From an uncultured Armatimonadota bacterium (lineage in GTDB: Bacteria; Armatimonadota; Armatimonadia; Armatimonadales; Armatimonadaceae), in contig CAIVZM010000035.1 in the NCBI GenBank assembly GCA_903910385.1, forward strand, positions 1-64,000: DNA of 64,000 nt, written 5' to 3'. The notes under the pieces were generated by a model that saw only the letters and a list, made by a program, of their open reading frames with translations, searched no databases and was not told the origin of the DNA. This document shows positions 41,944 through 51,232 of this stretch, in pieces; within the stretch, counting starts at the first letter, position 1, and the number at the start of each line of letters is the position of its first letter. The translations under genes and the position numbers were made by a program.

Positions 41944-43656
41944 ATGGCGAAAAGTGACAGGGCGTTTTATGCCGGGATAGGAGCGCTGGCGCTCTTGATA
42001 GCTTCGATACCGTACCTCTACGGTCTGCTAAATCCTCTGCCGGGGATGACTTACACCGGGCTAACGTACAATATTGACGATGTCGCGGTTTATCTGTCGT
42101 GGATCCGGCAGGCGGCGGACGGGCATCTCTTTCAGCGCAATCTTTTCAACACTGGCGATCAACGCGGCGCGGTTATCAACCTGTTCGCCTTGCCGCTGGG
42201 CGGCGTTTCCTATCTGACATCACTCACGTTACCGCTGGTGTACCATCTGGCGCGGGTCTTATTGGGCGCAGCGTTTCTGTGGGCTGCCTTTCTCTTGATC
42301 CGCGAAACCATTACGCAGGAACGGGCGCGGCGGTGGGCGTTTACGTTCCTCTGTTTCGCGTCCGGTCTGGGGTGGGTCTTTGGAGGATATGAACCGGCTC
42401 TGGGGGACAACCAATCAATCGACCTTTACCAGCCGGAAGCCATATCGTTCCTCTCACTGTATTACACGCCCCTGTTTCTCGCCGCCCTGACCCTGATGGT
42501 CATTTTCATGACCGCTGTCGTGCGAGTTGAACGGAGCGGAAAGGCGATTGATATCTGGCCTGCCGCCATTGCAGGCGCGTTACTGGGTAACTTCCACACC
42601 TATGATGTCATTACTGTGTTCGCCGTCTATGGCGCGTTCCGTCTCGTCTCGGACATCAGGAATCGCCGTGTGAATAGTGCGGCATGGGTCGCCTTCGTCA
42701 TTGTGTTGCTACCCACCTGTCTGACAACCGCCTATACGTACTATGCCCTGATTCAAGACCCGTTGTTTCGAGCGCGGAATGTCATCACGCGCACCGCATC
42801 GCCGATCTATGTCGCACTCGGTTTCGGTCTGCCCCTGCTCTATGCGCTGGCGTCCGTTACCCCTGCCATTCGGAATCTGCTGACCGACCGTCCTGCACGA
42901 ATATTGCTGGCGCTATGGGCGGCGCTCGGACTGGCATTACCGTATTTGCCCTTTGATTTCCAGCGAAAATTGATGATGGGAGTCCATATCCCGATTTGTC
43001 TTCTGGCAGGGTGCGCTATTAGTGGCTTGACGGCGCGTCTCTCCGGTGATTTCCCCAAAATTGCCGCGCTCTTTGCGCTTCTGGTGGCAATTCCCTCGAA
43101 CGCGCTTTTTCTATTGCGCGATATCGGGCGATTGGATGCCAATATCGGATCGACGGAGCATCGTCCCTTTTTGAGCCACGGTGAGGCGGGCGCTCTGACC
43201 TGGCTTCGCGATCACGCGCAACGCGACGAGGGTGTTCTGGTATCGCCCGACCCCGCTTCGCATAAACGATTCCCGTTCTTTCCTCTACGTCCGTATCTGG
43301 GCGTTCTGATTCCTGCCTGGACAGGTTTGCCCGTCTATGTCGGACACGGCAGTGAGACGGCCCGTTACGGTGCGAAGCTTGCGGAAACCCTGAATTTTTT
43401 CCGGGACACGACCGGGGATGATCTGCGCCGCACGTTCCTTAAAGAGAACGCCATCGGCTACATTGTATATGCCAACGGGCTTGCGGTAGGGCAACCCACG
43501 GATGCTCAAGGCAACCCGATTTCCGATGCGCAAGGTCCCTACACGCCGGTCAGTTGGACAGACGAGCGCTTCCCACCCTATTTAACCCCGATTTATTCCG
43601 GCGACGAACACGAAAAAATCATTACGATCTTCCGGGTAGAAAAAGGCGAACTGTAA
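41944..43656 (+). CDS. Polytopic membrane protein, possibly GT-C glycosyltransferase-like
   Basis: A 570-residue protein with about ten membrane helices, from residue 8 to about 390. A soluble C-terminal domain follows (WLRDHAQRDEGVLVSPDPASH, then HGSETARYGAKLAETLNFFRD). The first external loop has YNIDDVAVYLSWIRQAADGHLFQ, an acidic loop resembling that of GT-C enzymes that use lipid-linked sugars. The assignment is tentative. The frame is open from 41914, but ATG 41944 follows the -10 closely. It converges with the coiled-coil gene. Confidence 0.8.
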   Translation: MAKSDRAFYAGIGALALLIASIPYLYGLLNPLPGMTYTGLTYNIDDVAVYLSWIRQAADGHLFQRNLFNTGDQRGAVINLFALPLGGVSYLTSLTLPLVYHLARVLLGAAFLWAAFLLIRETITQERARRWAFTFLCFASGLGWVFGGYEPALGDNQSIDLYQPEAISFLSLYYTPLFLAALTLMVIFMTAVVRVERSGKAIDIWPAAIAGALLGNFHTYDVITVFAVYGAFRLVSDIRNRRVNSAAWVAFVIVLLPTCLTTAYTYYALIQDPLFRARNVITRTASPIYVALGFGLPLLYALASVTPAIRNLLTDRPARILLALWAALGLALPYLPFDFQRKLMMGVHIPICLLAGCAISGLTARLSGDFPKIAALFALLVAIPSNALFLLRDIGRLDANIGSTEHRPFLSHGEAGALTWLRDHAQRDEGVLVSPDPASHKRFPFFPLRPYLGVLIPAWTGLPVYVGHGSETARYGAKLAETLNFFRDTTGDDLRRTFLKENAIGYIVYANGLAVGQPTDAQGNPISDAQGPYTPVSWTDERFPPYLTPIYSGDEHEKIITIFRVEKGEL

Positions 43657-43702
43657 CAAGATTCAGGGAGGATACAGGCTTCAGGCAGGCGCATACAGAC
43701 GC

Positions 43703-43760
43703 GTTGAAAGAGCGCGCTTCACTTCCACCTACGATGGAGTTAGCAGCGGGCGCTTTCAAC
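43703..43760. terminator. Large hairpin between converging genes
   Basis: GTTGAAAG...GCGC pairs with GCGC...CTTTCAAC around an inner ACTTCCA/TGGAGT stem. It could end both transcripts. Confidence 0.5.
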
Positions 43761-43791
43761 ACGTCCGAAGAAACCGTAGAAAAACCACCGT

Positions 43792-44499
43792 CTAACGACG
43801 TCCGCCGAAGCTGACGAGTTCGCGGGGGCTGTTTCGCTCCCGAGTTCGATCCGATACCATTCGGGCTTCGCCCTGCACGACGCGACGACCGGAAGATGCG
43901 TCCGTCGTCGAAGCGGCGGGCATCGTCGGCGCAGTCTTTTCGAGTTCCTGGCGTCCCCGCTGAATCGTGAGTAACAGAGCGCTGGAATGCGACTCGATCT
44001 GTCCCATGGCGCGTTGAATGTGGGCTTCCAGAGCGGTCAAAGTCTCTTTAGCGTAAGCATCCGCTCCGGCGCGGATTTCCGCCGCTTCGGCATCCGCCTG
44101 AGCGATAATCTCACGCGCCTGCGCTGTGGCGATCCGGGCGATTTCCGACTGATCGATCAGGGATTGAGAGGCTCCCTTCGCACGCTCAAGGGTTTGCGCC
44201 GCTTCGAGTTGCGCCGCGCCATGCAGTCGTTCCGCCTCCTCACGCGTCGCCGCCAGCATTCTTTCCGCTTCGACCTTGACCGCTTCCAGATGTTCGTTCG
44301 CCGCACCGTGCGCTTCCAGGCGAATCCGGTCTGTATCATCGGCAAGCTGGCTTACTTTCCGCATATCTTCGGGTAGCGAGGCGCGTAACTTACTGACCAT
44401 CTGAAAAAAACGATCTTCATCCATGCGTACAAAGCCAAGGAATTTAGGGGCATCCTCGACCATGTCTTCAATAGCGTTAATTATCTTCAACGTATCCAT
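43792..44499 (-). CDS. Coiled-coil protein, DivIVA/ATP-synthase-b-like
   Basis: This 235-residue soluble protein begins MDTLKIINAIEDMVEDAPK. It has a long alanine/glutamate coiled coil (about 60-185) with REEAERLHGAAQLEAAQTLERAK and AREIIAQADAEAAEIRAGADAYAK. The tail is basic and low-complexity. Such proteins act as scaffolds at the pole or septum. GGGAGGA precedes the ATG at 44499; the open frame to 44613 has no SD. It lies downstream of coaD and recG, a region in which Gram-positives also keep such coiled-coil proteins. Confidence 0.75.
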   Translation of the reverse strand: MDTLKIINAIEDMVEDAPKFLGFVRMDEDRFFQMVSKLRASLPEDMRKVSQLADDTDRIRLEAHGAANEHLEAVKVEAERMLAATREEAERLHGAAQLEAAQTLERAKGASQSLIDQSEIARIATAQAREIIAQADAEAAEIRAGADAYAKETLTALEAHIQRAMGQIESHSSALLLTIQRGRQELEKTAPTMPAASTTDASSGRRVVQGEARMVSDRTRERNSPRELVSFGGRR

Positions 44500-44678
44500 T
44501 GATACGAATCCTCCCGGTTTATGTTTTTGCTCGTCGTCAGCACAAGATCCGACGGGTAATCTTCCTTTTATCTTCCCTCTAAACAAGACTGACTGATCCC
44601 ATTGACGGATCAATCCATCAACAACCTTACAGACTCTTTCGCCCGACTACAGTTCAAAAATCCGGTTTCGTACATCTC

Positions 44679-45233
44679 TTATACGCCGGGTTCTTCGGAC
44701 TTGCCGAGGGGCGCAACAGATTGAACCAGCAAACGCTCTTTCAACCGCACTTCTACATTCTCGGGAACCAGAACGGAAATATCTCCCTGTAATCGCGCAA
44801 TCTCCTTGACCAGAGAAGACGACAGATACAGATGTTCCGCGCTGGTCATCATAAACATCGTCTCAACATCGGGCGCCAGGCGACGGTTCGCCAGAGCCAT
44901 CTGGAATTCGTACTCGAAATCCGAGACAGCCCGAAGGCCTTTCAAAATCACTTTCGCTCCTTGCTGACGAGCGAACTTCACCAGCAGGCCATCGAATGTT
45001 GTGATAGCCACATTGGGCAAATCAGCGCATGCTTCCGAAAGCAATTGCACCCTTTCGGAAGCGGAAAAAAGAGGGTTTTTACCCGCATTTATTCCCACTG
45101 CGACAATCAATCTTCCAAATGCGCCCGCGCCACGCCGAATAATATCCAGATGCCCGTTAGTCGCCGGATCGAACGATCCCGGATACACCGCTGTTATTCC
45201 TTCAGTATAACCCGGATGAGCTTCATTCATCAT
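44679..45233 (-). CDS. coaD: Phosphopantetheine adenylyltransferase
   Basis: CoaD makes dephospho-CoA from 4'-phosphopantetheine and ATP, the penultimate CoA step. The 184-residue nucleotidyltransferase has YPGSFDPATNGHLDIIRR with the TxGH motif. VGINAGKNPLFS, KGLRAVSDFEYEFQMALANRRL and the C-terminal YLSSSLVKEIA motif are also present. All are diagnostic. The start has two ATGs. It is 93 bases after recG, the common recG-coaD neighbourhood; rsmD, often between them, is absent. Confidence 0.96.
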   Translation of the reverse strand: MMNEAHPGYTEGITAVYPGSFDPATNGHLDIIRRGAGAFGRLIVAVGINAGKNPLFSASERVQLLSEACADLPNVAITTFDGLLVKFARQQGAKVILKGLRAVSDFEYEFQMALANRRLAPDVETMFMMTSAEHLYLSSSLVKEIARLQGDISVLVPENVEVRLKERLLVQSVAPLGKSEEPGV

Positions 45234-45326
45234 AATTTGTTACATTCCGCTTACATTCGACTTGGTACGCCGTTATACTGTCCGATTTTCACGCAAGACA
45301 GCACGAAATGACCTATACCGGGTACA

Positions 45327-47558
45327 TCAACCTGCCGTCGAAATTTGTGCTGCGCGCCGTTGTTTCTCGACCGCACTTTTTAAAAAGCGATTTTCCCGAG
45401 ATGCGAGATGAGAATCCTGCTCGATAATTAAAAAAGCATCATCTCTCGCTTCTTTTAGAATTTCAACATCCCGTAAAACATCCGCCGCTTTAAGAGTTGG
45501 CAGACCGGATTGACGGACGCCAAAGAATTCGCCCGGACCGCGCAGACGTAAATCCTCCTCCGCGATACGAAAACCGTCCGTCGTTTCCGTCATCACCCGC
45601 ATCCGTGCGATACCGTCCGCCGTTTTGGGATCGGCGATGAGAATGCAGTACGAAGCGTGAGCGCCACGACCAACGCGACCCCGTAATTGATGTAACTGCG
45701 CCAGACCAAAACGGTCTGCATCTTCGATTACCATCACGGCGGCATTGGGTACATCTACGCCGACCTCAATAACGGTGGTCGCCACCAGAATTTGCGTTTC
45801 CGCAACGCGAAAGGCGTGCATGGCAGCATCCTTTCCGTCGGAAGTCAATTGCCCGTGCAATAGTCCGACGGCGAACTCAGGAAAAACGTGTTGCGCAAGA
45901 TGCGATGCCAGTTCGGTAGCCGCTCGCGCCTGCATCTTTTCCGATTCCTCTACCAGCGGACAAACGACAAAAACCTGCCGCCCTTCCTGAATCAGTTTTC
46001 GGACGCCATTGTAGACGGATTCCTTATCGGCCACCTTTTTCCAGTGCGTCTTGATCGGCTTACGCCCCGGCGGCAACTGGTCGATGATGGAAACATCCAG
46101 ATCGCCATAAACGGTCAGTGTCAACGTGCGCGGAATAGGCGTCGCCGTCATGACCAGTACATCGGGCATGACATCGCCGCCTTTTCCGGTCAGAGCGGCG
46201 CGTTGCAAAACTCCGAAACGATGTTGTTCATCAATGACCGCAAGGCCCAGACGTCGGAAGGTCACGCTGTCCTGAATCAGCGCATGCGTCCCCACAACGA
46301 CGCCCGTCTCTCCAGAGGCGACACGCTCGCGCACCGCCGCCTTCTCCTTCGCAGGCCGAGACCCTGTCAGCAAGTCGACGCGAATACCCATTTCTTCCAG
46401 CGCATTACGGACTCCCCGCAAATGCTGTTCCGCCAGAATCTCCGTAGGCGCCATCAAGGTCGCCTGATAGCCATTCCGTACCGCGATCGCCATCGCCGCC
46501 ATCGCCACCGCCGTTTTGCCGGAGCCGACATCGCCCTGTACCAGACGATTCATCGGGCGAGGCGCCGCCATATCCGCCGCGATTTCCGACACGACTCGAT
46601 TCTGTGCATCGGTCAGGGAAAACGGCAAAATGTCCCGAAACTCTCGGAGCGGAGAGGATACATCGGAAAAAGCGACGCCCAGTTCGCCCGCCGCTTCCTG
46701 TCGGCGCTCCGCGAGCAAGAGTTGCAGGACAAGCAGTTCTTCGTAGGCTAATCGTCGTCGCGCCGCTTCTAACTCCGTGAATGTCTCGGGGAAGTGGATG
46801 CCCCAGAGCGAAGCGATTATTCCCGTAAGATTCCGATTTTCCCGCAAAACCTCCGGTAATGTTTCCGGGACCGCTCCGGCGTATGTGGATAGCGCCGCAT
46901 GAGCGATTTTGCGGAGCAGGCGCTGGCTGACTCCCTCCGTCGAGGGATAGATCGGTACAATACGCCCGATAGAAAGCGAATCAACGCTTCCTCCGGCGGA
47001 CTCATCATCGAGGGGTTCCCATTCAGGCTGGGAAAATTCGACCGCAGCATACGCTCGCTTGACCGCGCCATAAACCACGATCCTCTTTCCCATCAAGGCA
47101 TCGAAGGTAGCTTTCATCCGGTACTGATTGAACCAGGTAAGGGAAGCGATACGTCGGGAACCATCGTCGAGTGAGACTTTGGTGAGCGTCAACTGTTTGC
47201 GCAGAACGCGGTTTTCGACCCCGGTGACTACGCCGACCACAGTCGCTGTCTGTCCATCCTGCAGTTCCGCGATGGAGGCGAATTTCGCCCGGTCTTCGTA
47301 CCGACGCGGAAAGTGATACAGCAAATCGGCAATTGTGAGCAGTCCGAGCCGCGCCAGCAAATCCGCGGTTTTCGCGCCAACGCCAGAAAAGACAGTCAGA
47401 GGAGTTTTTTCGAGGGAAATCGCCTCAGAGGCGGTAACCGCAACAGAAGGAACAGCAAGGTTCGATGTCCTCTTTCGAGGTTCCGTTTCCCCACTCCGCG
47501 CCGCATCGGAGGCTAAAATCACGCCCCTTTCCGCCATGTCGCCTGTTACTTTCGTCAT
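45327..47558 (-). CDS. recG: ATP-dependent DNA helicase RecG
   Basis: RecG reverses stalled replication forks and branch-migrates Holliday junctions. The 743-residue protein has the wedge/OB domain (TVVGVVTGVENRVL) with the typical N-terminal LLYHFPRRYEDR. The helicase core follows: Walker A GDVGSGKTAVA, DEQH box in VIDEQHRFGV, TATPIPRT, and motif VI QLRGRVGRG. C-terminal FGVRQSGLPTLKAADVL belongs to the family. About 50 extra N-terminal residues precede the usual start region. It is first in the recG-coaD unit. Confidence 0.96.
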   Translation of the reverse strand: MTKVTGDMAERGVILASDAARSGETEPRKRTSNLAVPSVAVTASEAISLEKTPLTVFSGVGAKTADLLARLGLLTIADLLYHFPRRYEDRAKFASIAELQDGQTATVVGVVTGVENRVLRKQLTLTKVSLDDGSRRIASLTWFNQYRMKATFDALMGKRIVVYGAVKRAYAAVEFSQPEWEPLDDESAGGSVDSLSIGRIVPIYPSTEGVSQRLLRKIAHAALSTYAGAVPETLPEVLRENRNLTGIIASLWGIHFPETFTELEAARRRLAYEELLVLQLLLAERRQEAAGELGVAFSDVSSPLREFRDILPFSLTDAQNRVVSEIAADMAAPRPMNRLVQGDVGSGKTAVAMAAMAIAVRNGYQATLMAPTEILAEQHLRGVRNALEEMGIRVDLLTGSRPAKEKAAVRERVASGETGVVVGTHALIQDSVTFRRLGLAVIDEQHRFGVLQRAALTGKGGDVMPDVLVMTATPIPRTLTLTVYGDLDVSIIDQLPPGRKPIKTHWKKVADKESVYNGVRKLIQEGRQVFVVCPLVEESEKMQARAATELASHLAQHVFPEFAVGLLHGQLTSDGKDAAMHAFRVAETQILVATTVIEVGVDVPNAAVMVIEDADRFGLAQLHQLRGRVGRGAHASYCILIADPKTADGIARMRVMTETTDGFRIAEEDLRLRGPGEFFGVRQSGLPTLKAADVLRDVEILKEARDDAFLIIEQDSHLASRENRFLKSAVEKQRRAAQISTAG

Positions 47559-47763
47559 ACGTCCGAGCGGAGTCGCCCGGCCTCTTGCGTTACCAGAATA
47601 TACGCTATTGTAGAGCGTTAGGGGATTATAAGCCGAGCGTCTCGGAGTGTCAAGACAAATCGCAGGCGAACGTTTCCCCTATATCGTGGAACCTTATTTC
47701 AGACATTTACGAGACGTTTTCACCTGAAAAGTTACGGATTTATTGATTATCGACAACGGATCA

Positions 47764-48414
47764 TCAGTCCGCAACAGCCACAATATCGACAGTTACCGGG
47801 TGATCCTGCTTGACGGAAAGAAAGAGGAAGCGTGGCGTCGGAATCGCAAAATCCCGGAGACGTATCGTAAACCGGGCGACGATATGAATCGTATCGCGCC
47901 CGCTATTATCCCTTCGGCGCGTTATTGTCACCATAGGGACGACCTCTCGGGTGACTCCGTGTAAGGCAAGGGTCCCATGCAGAGAGCCCGACAGAGGCTT
48001 GTCGAAATCCAGAGAAGGAGCCCCCGAAGACGGAATATCAATCTTCGTCAGAGTAAATAGCGCAGAGGGAAAAAGGTCAGTCAGCAGGTGATCCCGCCGC
48101 ATTTTAGAATCCCTTGAAGTGTTACCGGTAGCGAAGGTCGCCGGTCGCACTTCAAAGCGAGCGGCAGGATTATCGGCGGGGCGACGCGGACGACAGGTTA
48201 TCTCTCCCGAAATCTGATCGGTCTGACCGGCATAACTTTCGATATCCGTTCTTGCCTCAAAGCGCACTTTCTGACCTTTTCCGGGAATGATCCTGTAGGT
48301 TACCGTTTTATCGGTATCGGAGGTTTGCCCTTGCGCTCGGGCGGTTACAACAGGGAAAGCGCTCACCCCCAGAAGTAACAGGCACAACATAAACGCCAGC
48401 GGATAATTTCGCAT
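47764..48414 (-). CDS. Secreted YceI-family protein
   Basis: This 216-residue periplasmic lipocalin-fold protein starts with a signal peptide (MRNYPLAFMLCLLLLGVSAF, cleavage after about residue 28, TARAQG). The YceI beta-barrel has KVRFEARTDIESYAG and a FEVRPATFATGN strand. The DSKMRRDHLLTDLFPSALF motif and SGSLHGTLALHGVTREV complete it. YceI proteins bind polyisoprenoids or lipids. An in-frame TTG at 48423 is possible; I chose the ATG at 48414. It is monocistronic. Confidence 0.9.
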   Translation of the reverse strand: MRNYPLAFMLCLLLLGVSAFPVVTARAQGQTSDTDKTVTYRIIPGKGQKVRFEARTDIESYAGQTDQISGEITCRPRRPADNPAARFEVRPATFATGNTSRDSKMRRDHLLTDLFPSALFTLTKIDIPSSGAPSLDFDKPLSGSLHGTLALHGVTREVVPMVTITRRRDNSGRDTIHIVARFTIRLRDFAIPTPRFLFLSVKQDHPVTVDIVAVAD

Positions 48415-48610
48415 TTGTCCCAATTAATACGTTTGCAAGGGAATGGTCGTTTCTTTCTCGTCGCGCTCCAGCGACATCGTTTTGCGTTAAAACCATTTAT
48501 TCTGACAACAAAAAACTGAAACGGCAGGAATGAACATCATCTCCAAAGAATCGTATATCGTTTTAGCGTCGTCGCGTTTATAGCGGGGACGCTGGAGGAG
48601 GTTTGTTCAC

Positions 48611-49240
48611 TTGCTTCGAAATACTCGTATCCTGATGGGAATGACCGCCGCTGTCGCTACGACTGCGTTGATGAGCGGTAATGCGACGCGATCAGAGGCG
48701 TTCCCGCCATTTGTCGCAAAAGAAGGTAAGCCCTGCGCCTACTGTCATGTCAAGGCGGAAGGTGGCGGCAAGCGCAATTATCGCGGTATGTATTATGATG
48801 CCCACGGTAAAACGTTCGCCGAATTCGATGATGCCGCCGAAGCGAAAAAAGCGGGCGTTGAAGTAGGATCGGACCCGGACCCGAACGTCAAGCCGAAGTC
48901 TTGGACCGCCCCCAAGGGTGCAGAAGCGACGGCGAAGCCCGCCGCTGAACCTAAAGCGATGACCGTCGCCGATGCTCAGGCAAAGGCTAAGACCGCACAG
49001 GCCACTTATCAGAAAAGCCCGAATGACGCTAAAGCGAAGAAAGCCTATGCTGCCTCGGTAGCTGATCTGGGACGCGCTACCATGCTGGATCAGTCCATCC
49101 CGCCCAAGAAGCGGTATCCGGACGCCCTGAAGTTCTATCGGCAGGCGTTGACCCTTGACCCGACTAATAAGGTCGCCCTCGAAGACAAGAAGAAAATCGA
49201 GGATGTTTACAAGAGCATGGGCAAGCCCATTCCTCAGTGA
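48611..49240 (+). CDS. Secreted single-heme CxxCH protein with TPR-like C-terminus
   Basis: This 209-residue exported protein has a signal peptide (about 1-29) and a heme-binding CAYCH (KPCAYCHVKAEGGGKRNYRG). A low-complexity Ala/Lys/Pro linker and a C-terminal helix pair resembling TPRs (YPDALKFYRQALTLDPTN) follow. The PFVAKEGKPCAYCH region is the pattern of small monoheme cytochromes with a glycine-rich distal loop. The start is TTG with GGAGGAGG upstream. Heme attachment would need cytochrome c maturation genes, which are not here. Confidence 0.85.
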   Translation: MLRNTRILMGMTAAVATTALMSGNATRSEAFPPFVAKEGKPCAYCHVKAEGGGKRNYRGMYYDAHGKTFAEFDDAAEAKKAGVEVGSDPDPNVKPKSWTAPKGAEATAKPAAEPKAMTVADAQAKAKTAQATYQKSPNDAKAKKAYAASVADLGRATMLDQSIPPKKRYPDALKFYRQALTLDPTNKVALEDKKKIEDVYKSMGKPIPQ

Positions 49241-49246
49241 TAACAA

Positions 49247-49286
49247 ACGGGACGCGAAGCGGGATAAGTCCCGCTTCACGTCCCGT
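49247..49286. terminator. Hairpin after the CxxCH gene
   Basis: CGGGACG-GAAGCGGGA pairs with TCCCGCTTC-CGTCCCG around TAAG, with one unpaired base on each arm. No U-tract, but it lies between converging genes. Confidence 0.6.
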
Positions 49287-49304
49287 GATCACATCGTGAC
49301 CAGC

Positions 49305-49565
49305 TTACCGCTCTTCCGGACTCACCTTATTGCCATCCGCCCGACGACAAAGGATGATTTCCGGCGTTCGTTCTATCGTAAAGGCGGTCACTACTTCCCA
49401 ACCTTCCTCGTCCAGGCGATCCAGAGCGTCCTGTAGATGAGGACCGAGATCGGTATGATGTTTGGTTTCCCAGTGCGTACGCCGCATGTGCAGATGAAGA
49501 TGCTCTTTGTACGCGTTGTCAGCAAGAGCGTCTGAGGAGGCGTCCTGCCTCATTGTCGCTATCAT
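49305..49565 (-). CDS. Small DUF4177-like protein
   Basis: An 86-residue soluble protein. The core LQDALDRLDEEGWEVVTAFTIER resembles the DUF4177 pattern (LN.LG.EGWE). That group is uncharacterised. The frame is open much further upstream, but a GGTATAAT promoter (49669-49676) overlaps that open frame. GAGGG lies before the ATG at 49565, so I chose it. ATG 49553 is an alternative. Confidence 0.7.
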   Translation of the reverse strand: MIATMRQDASSDALADNAYKEHLHLHMRRTHWETKHHTDLGPHLQDALDRLDEEGWEVVTAFTIERTPEIILCRRADGNKVSPEER

Positions 49566-49668
49566 TGCGTTCCCTCTTGATCTTTCCGCCGGGATTAGCG
49601 CCGCGAGTCCGATACGTTCGCTGTTGAACTTGAGTTGTGATTGAATCGGCTTCCACGCCGCCCCCTTC

Positions 49669-49676
49669 ATTATACC
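49669..49676 (-). promoter_or_regulatory. GGTATAAT -10 element of the 49305-49565 gene
   Basis: The minus strand reads GGTATAAT, about 103 bases before the chosen ATG. Confidence 0.5.
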
Positions 49677-49791
49677 GGATCGTCTGCGTATCCTGAGACT
49701 CCTTATCCACACCACGGAGAAATCTTCCCTTCGATCTTGCACGGATCCGTACAATAAACGAGGAAATGTTCCCCATATACGAAAGCCCGGT

Positions 49792-49820
49792 TTGGCGCTA
49801 CTGTCCCGCTATGATATACT
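49792..49820 (+). promoter_or_regulatory. Promoter of rpsB
   Basis: TTGGCG (49792-49797), a 17-base spacer and TATACT (49815-49820). Strong geometry. The leader is about 125 bases. Confidence 0.75.
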
Positions 49821-49898
49821 TCAAGGGTTTTCAATTACGCACTTCGCCACCTTTCGGTCTTGAATCGCTTTCCTGCGGTTCTGGCAGGCGGAGGAGGA

Positions 49899-49929
49899 GA
49901 CCGCTATTACCGGGGATACCGGAGCGGTC
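49899..49929 (+). promoter_or_regulatory. Hairpin in the rpsB leader, possible S2 autoregulatory site
   Basis: GACCGCT (49899-49905) pairs with AGCGGTC (49923-49929). Inside, ACCGG/CCGG extends the stem. It lies 24-54 bases before the rpsB ATG. Ribosomal-protein mRNAs often carry such structures for feedback control. Confidence 0.45.
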
Positions 49930-49952
49930 GGAAACCGGGAGTATTCGAACAA

Positions 49953-50996
49953 ATGGCGACTATCGCTATGAAAGACCTGCTCGAAGCAGGCGTCCACTTT
50001 GGACATCAGACGCGGCGCTGGAACCCGAAGATGAAACGCTACATCTATGGATCGCGCAACGGCATCTACATTATCGATTTGCATCAGAGCCTGAAGCTGT
50101 TCGATGACGCGCAGAAGTTTGTGCAGGACATCGTTCTCGATGGCGGTACCGTCCTGTTCGTCGGAACCAAGAAGCAGGCGGCGGACGCCGTTCAGGAAGC
50201 CGCGGTTCGCTCGCGCCAGTACTTCGTCAACAGCCGATGGCTGGGCGGCATGCTGACGAACTTCCGCACCATTCAGAGCCGTATCGGTCGTCTACGCGAA
50301 CTCGAAGCGATGGAACGCGATGGCATCTTCCTCAAGCTTACCAAGAAGGAAGCCGCGCTTCTGACGGAAGAAAAGGAAAAGCTGGAGCGCGTTCTGGGCG
50401 GCATCAAGGATATGCCCCGTGTGCCTTCCTGCCTTTTCATCGTCGACCTGAAAAAAGAGCATATCGCCGTGGCGGAAGCCCGCTCCCTCGGTATTCCGAT
50501 TGTCGCTATCGTTGATACGAACTGCGACCCGGACGAAGTCGACTATGTCATTCCCGGAAACGATGACGCTATCCGCGCCATCAAGCTCATCACCAATAAG
50601 GTCGCCGACGCGATTATCGAAGTCAAGCAACATGAGTGGGATGAAATTCCCGAAAGCGGCGTTCCGTCCTTCGTAGACCCGGACGCTCCGGGCGCCGCCC
50701 TGACCCCGGAAGACCGACGACGACAGATGGAACTCGATGCACAGGGACTGGGCTTCGATTATGACGCGGAAGGTCATCTGGTAACGCCGGACCCGGCGAT
50801 TGACGCGGCGTTTACCGCTTCCGACCTGAACGCGCCGCAAGTCAGCGGCGAAGCGATGTTCGATGTCAACGCGACTTCGGATACGGTCGCTTCGACCGAC
50901 GGCGCGGCGGACGCTACCGTACAGGAACCGGTTGTCGCCGAAGAATCTGCGGCGGCGGTCACTGCCAGCGCCACCGAAGGTCAGGATTCCGCATAG
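49953..50996 (+). CDS. rpsB: 30S ribosomal protein S2
   Basis: S2 binds the 30S body-head junction and helps recruit S1. The 347-residue protein has [37 protein letters not shown] and [31 protein letters not shown] is also present. The globular part ends near residue 235. The last 110 residues are acidic and low in complexity ([13 protein letters not shown], then [15 protein letters not shown]), an extension absent from most bacterial S2. The frame is open from 49860, but ATG 49953 gives the family start. Confidence 0.97.
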   Translation: MATIAMKDLLEAGVHFGHQTRRWNPKMKRYIYGSRNGIYIIDLHQSLKLFDDAQKFVQDIVLDGGTVLFVGTKKQAADAVQEAAVRSRQYFVNSRWLGGMLTNFRTIQSRIGRLRELEAMERDGIFLKLTKKEAALLTEEKEKLERVLGGIKDMPRVPSCLFIVDLKKEHIAVAEARSLGIPIVAIVDTNCDPDEVDYVIPGNDDAIRAIKLITNKVADAIIEVKQHEWDEIPESGVPSFVDPDAPGAALTPEDRRRQMELDAQGLGFDYDAEGHLVTPDPAIDAAFTASDLNAPQVSGEAMFDVNATSDTVASTDGAADATVQEPVVAEESAAAVTASATEGQDSA

Positions 50997-51012
50997 TCGG
51001 TTCATCAAGACC

Positions 51013-51058
51013 GCCGGCAGGCGGCGCAGGGGACGCGCCGTTATGGCGCCTCTGCCGG
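51013..51058 (+). promoter_or_regulatory. Structured RNA segment downstream of rpsB
   Basis: CCGGCAG (from 51013) pairs with CTGCCGG before 51058, enclosing GC-rich inner arms (GGCGC/GCGCC). A GGTACAAT follows at 51058-51065, directly before the terminator at 51067. The arrangement may be coincidental. Confidence 0.4.
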
Positions 51059-51066
51059 GTACAATG

Positions 51067-51091
51067 AAGGGGCGCGCAGAGCGCCCCTTTT
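51067..51091 (+). terminator. Intrinsic terminator of rpsB
   Basis: AAGGGGCGC-GCAGA-GCGCCCCTT followed by TT. A 9-base GC-rich stem. Confidence 0.9.
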
Positions 51092-51232
51092 ACTGTGTGT
51101 ATAGTTTAGCGTTCACACGCGTTTAATAAGTCACAGGCAATAGATTTTCACTTTTCCGTTAATCAACCGGCGGAGAAATGAGAACGGATATTCTCGTCGT
51201 CCGCTGCGGGCGGACGAACGAAAGGGAACAAT

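Noticed and set aside
51058-51065. GGTACAAT as the tsf promoter
   Set aside because: A strong terminator (51067-51091) lies directly downstream, so transcription from here should stop before tsf.
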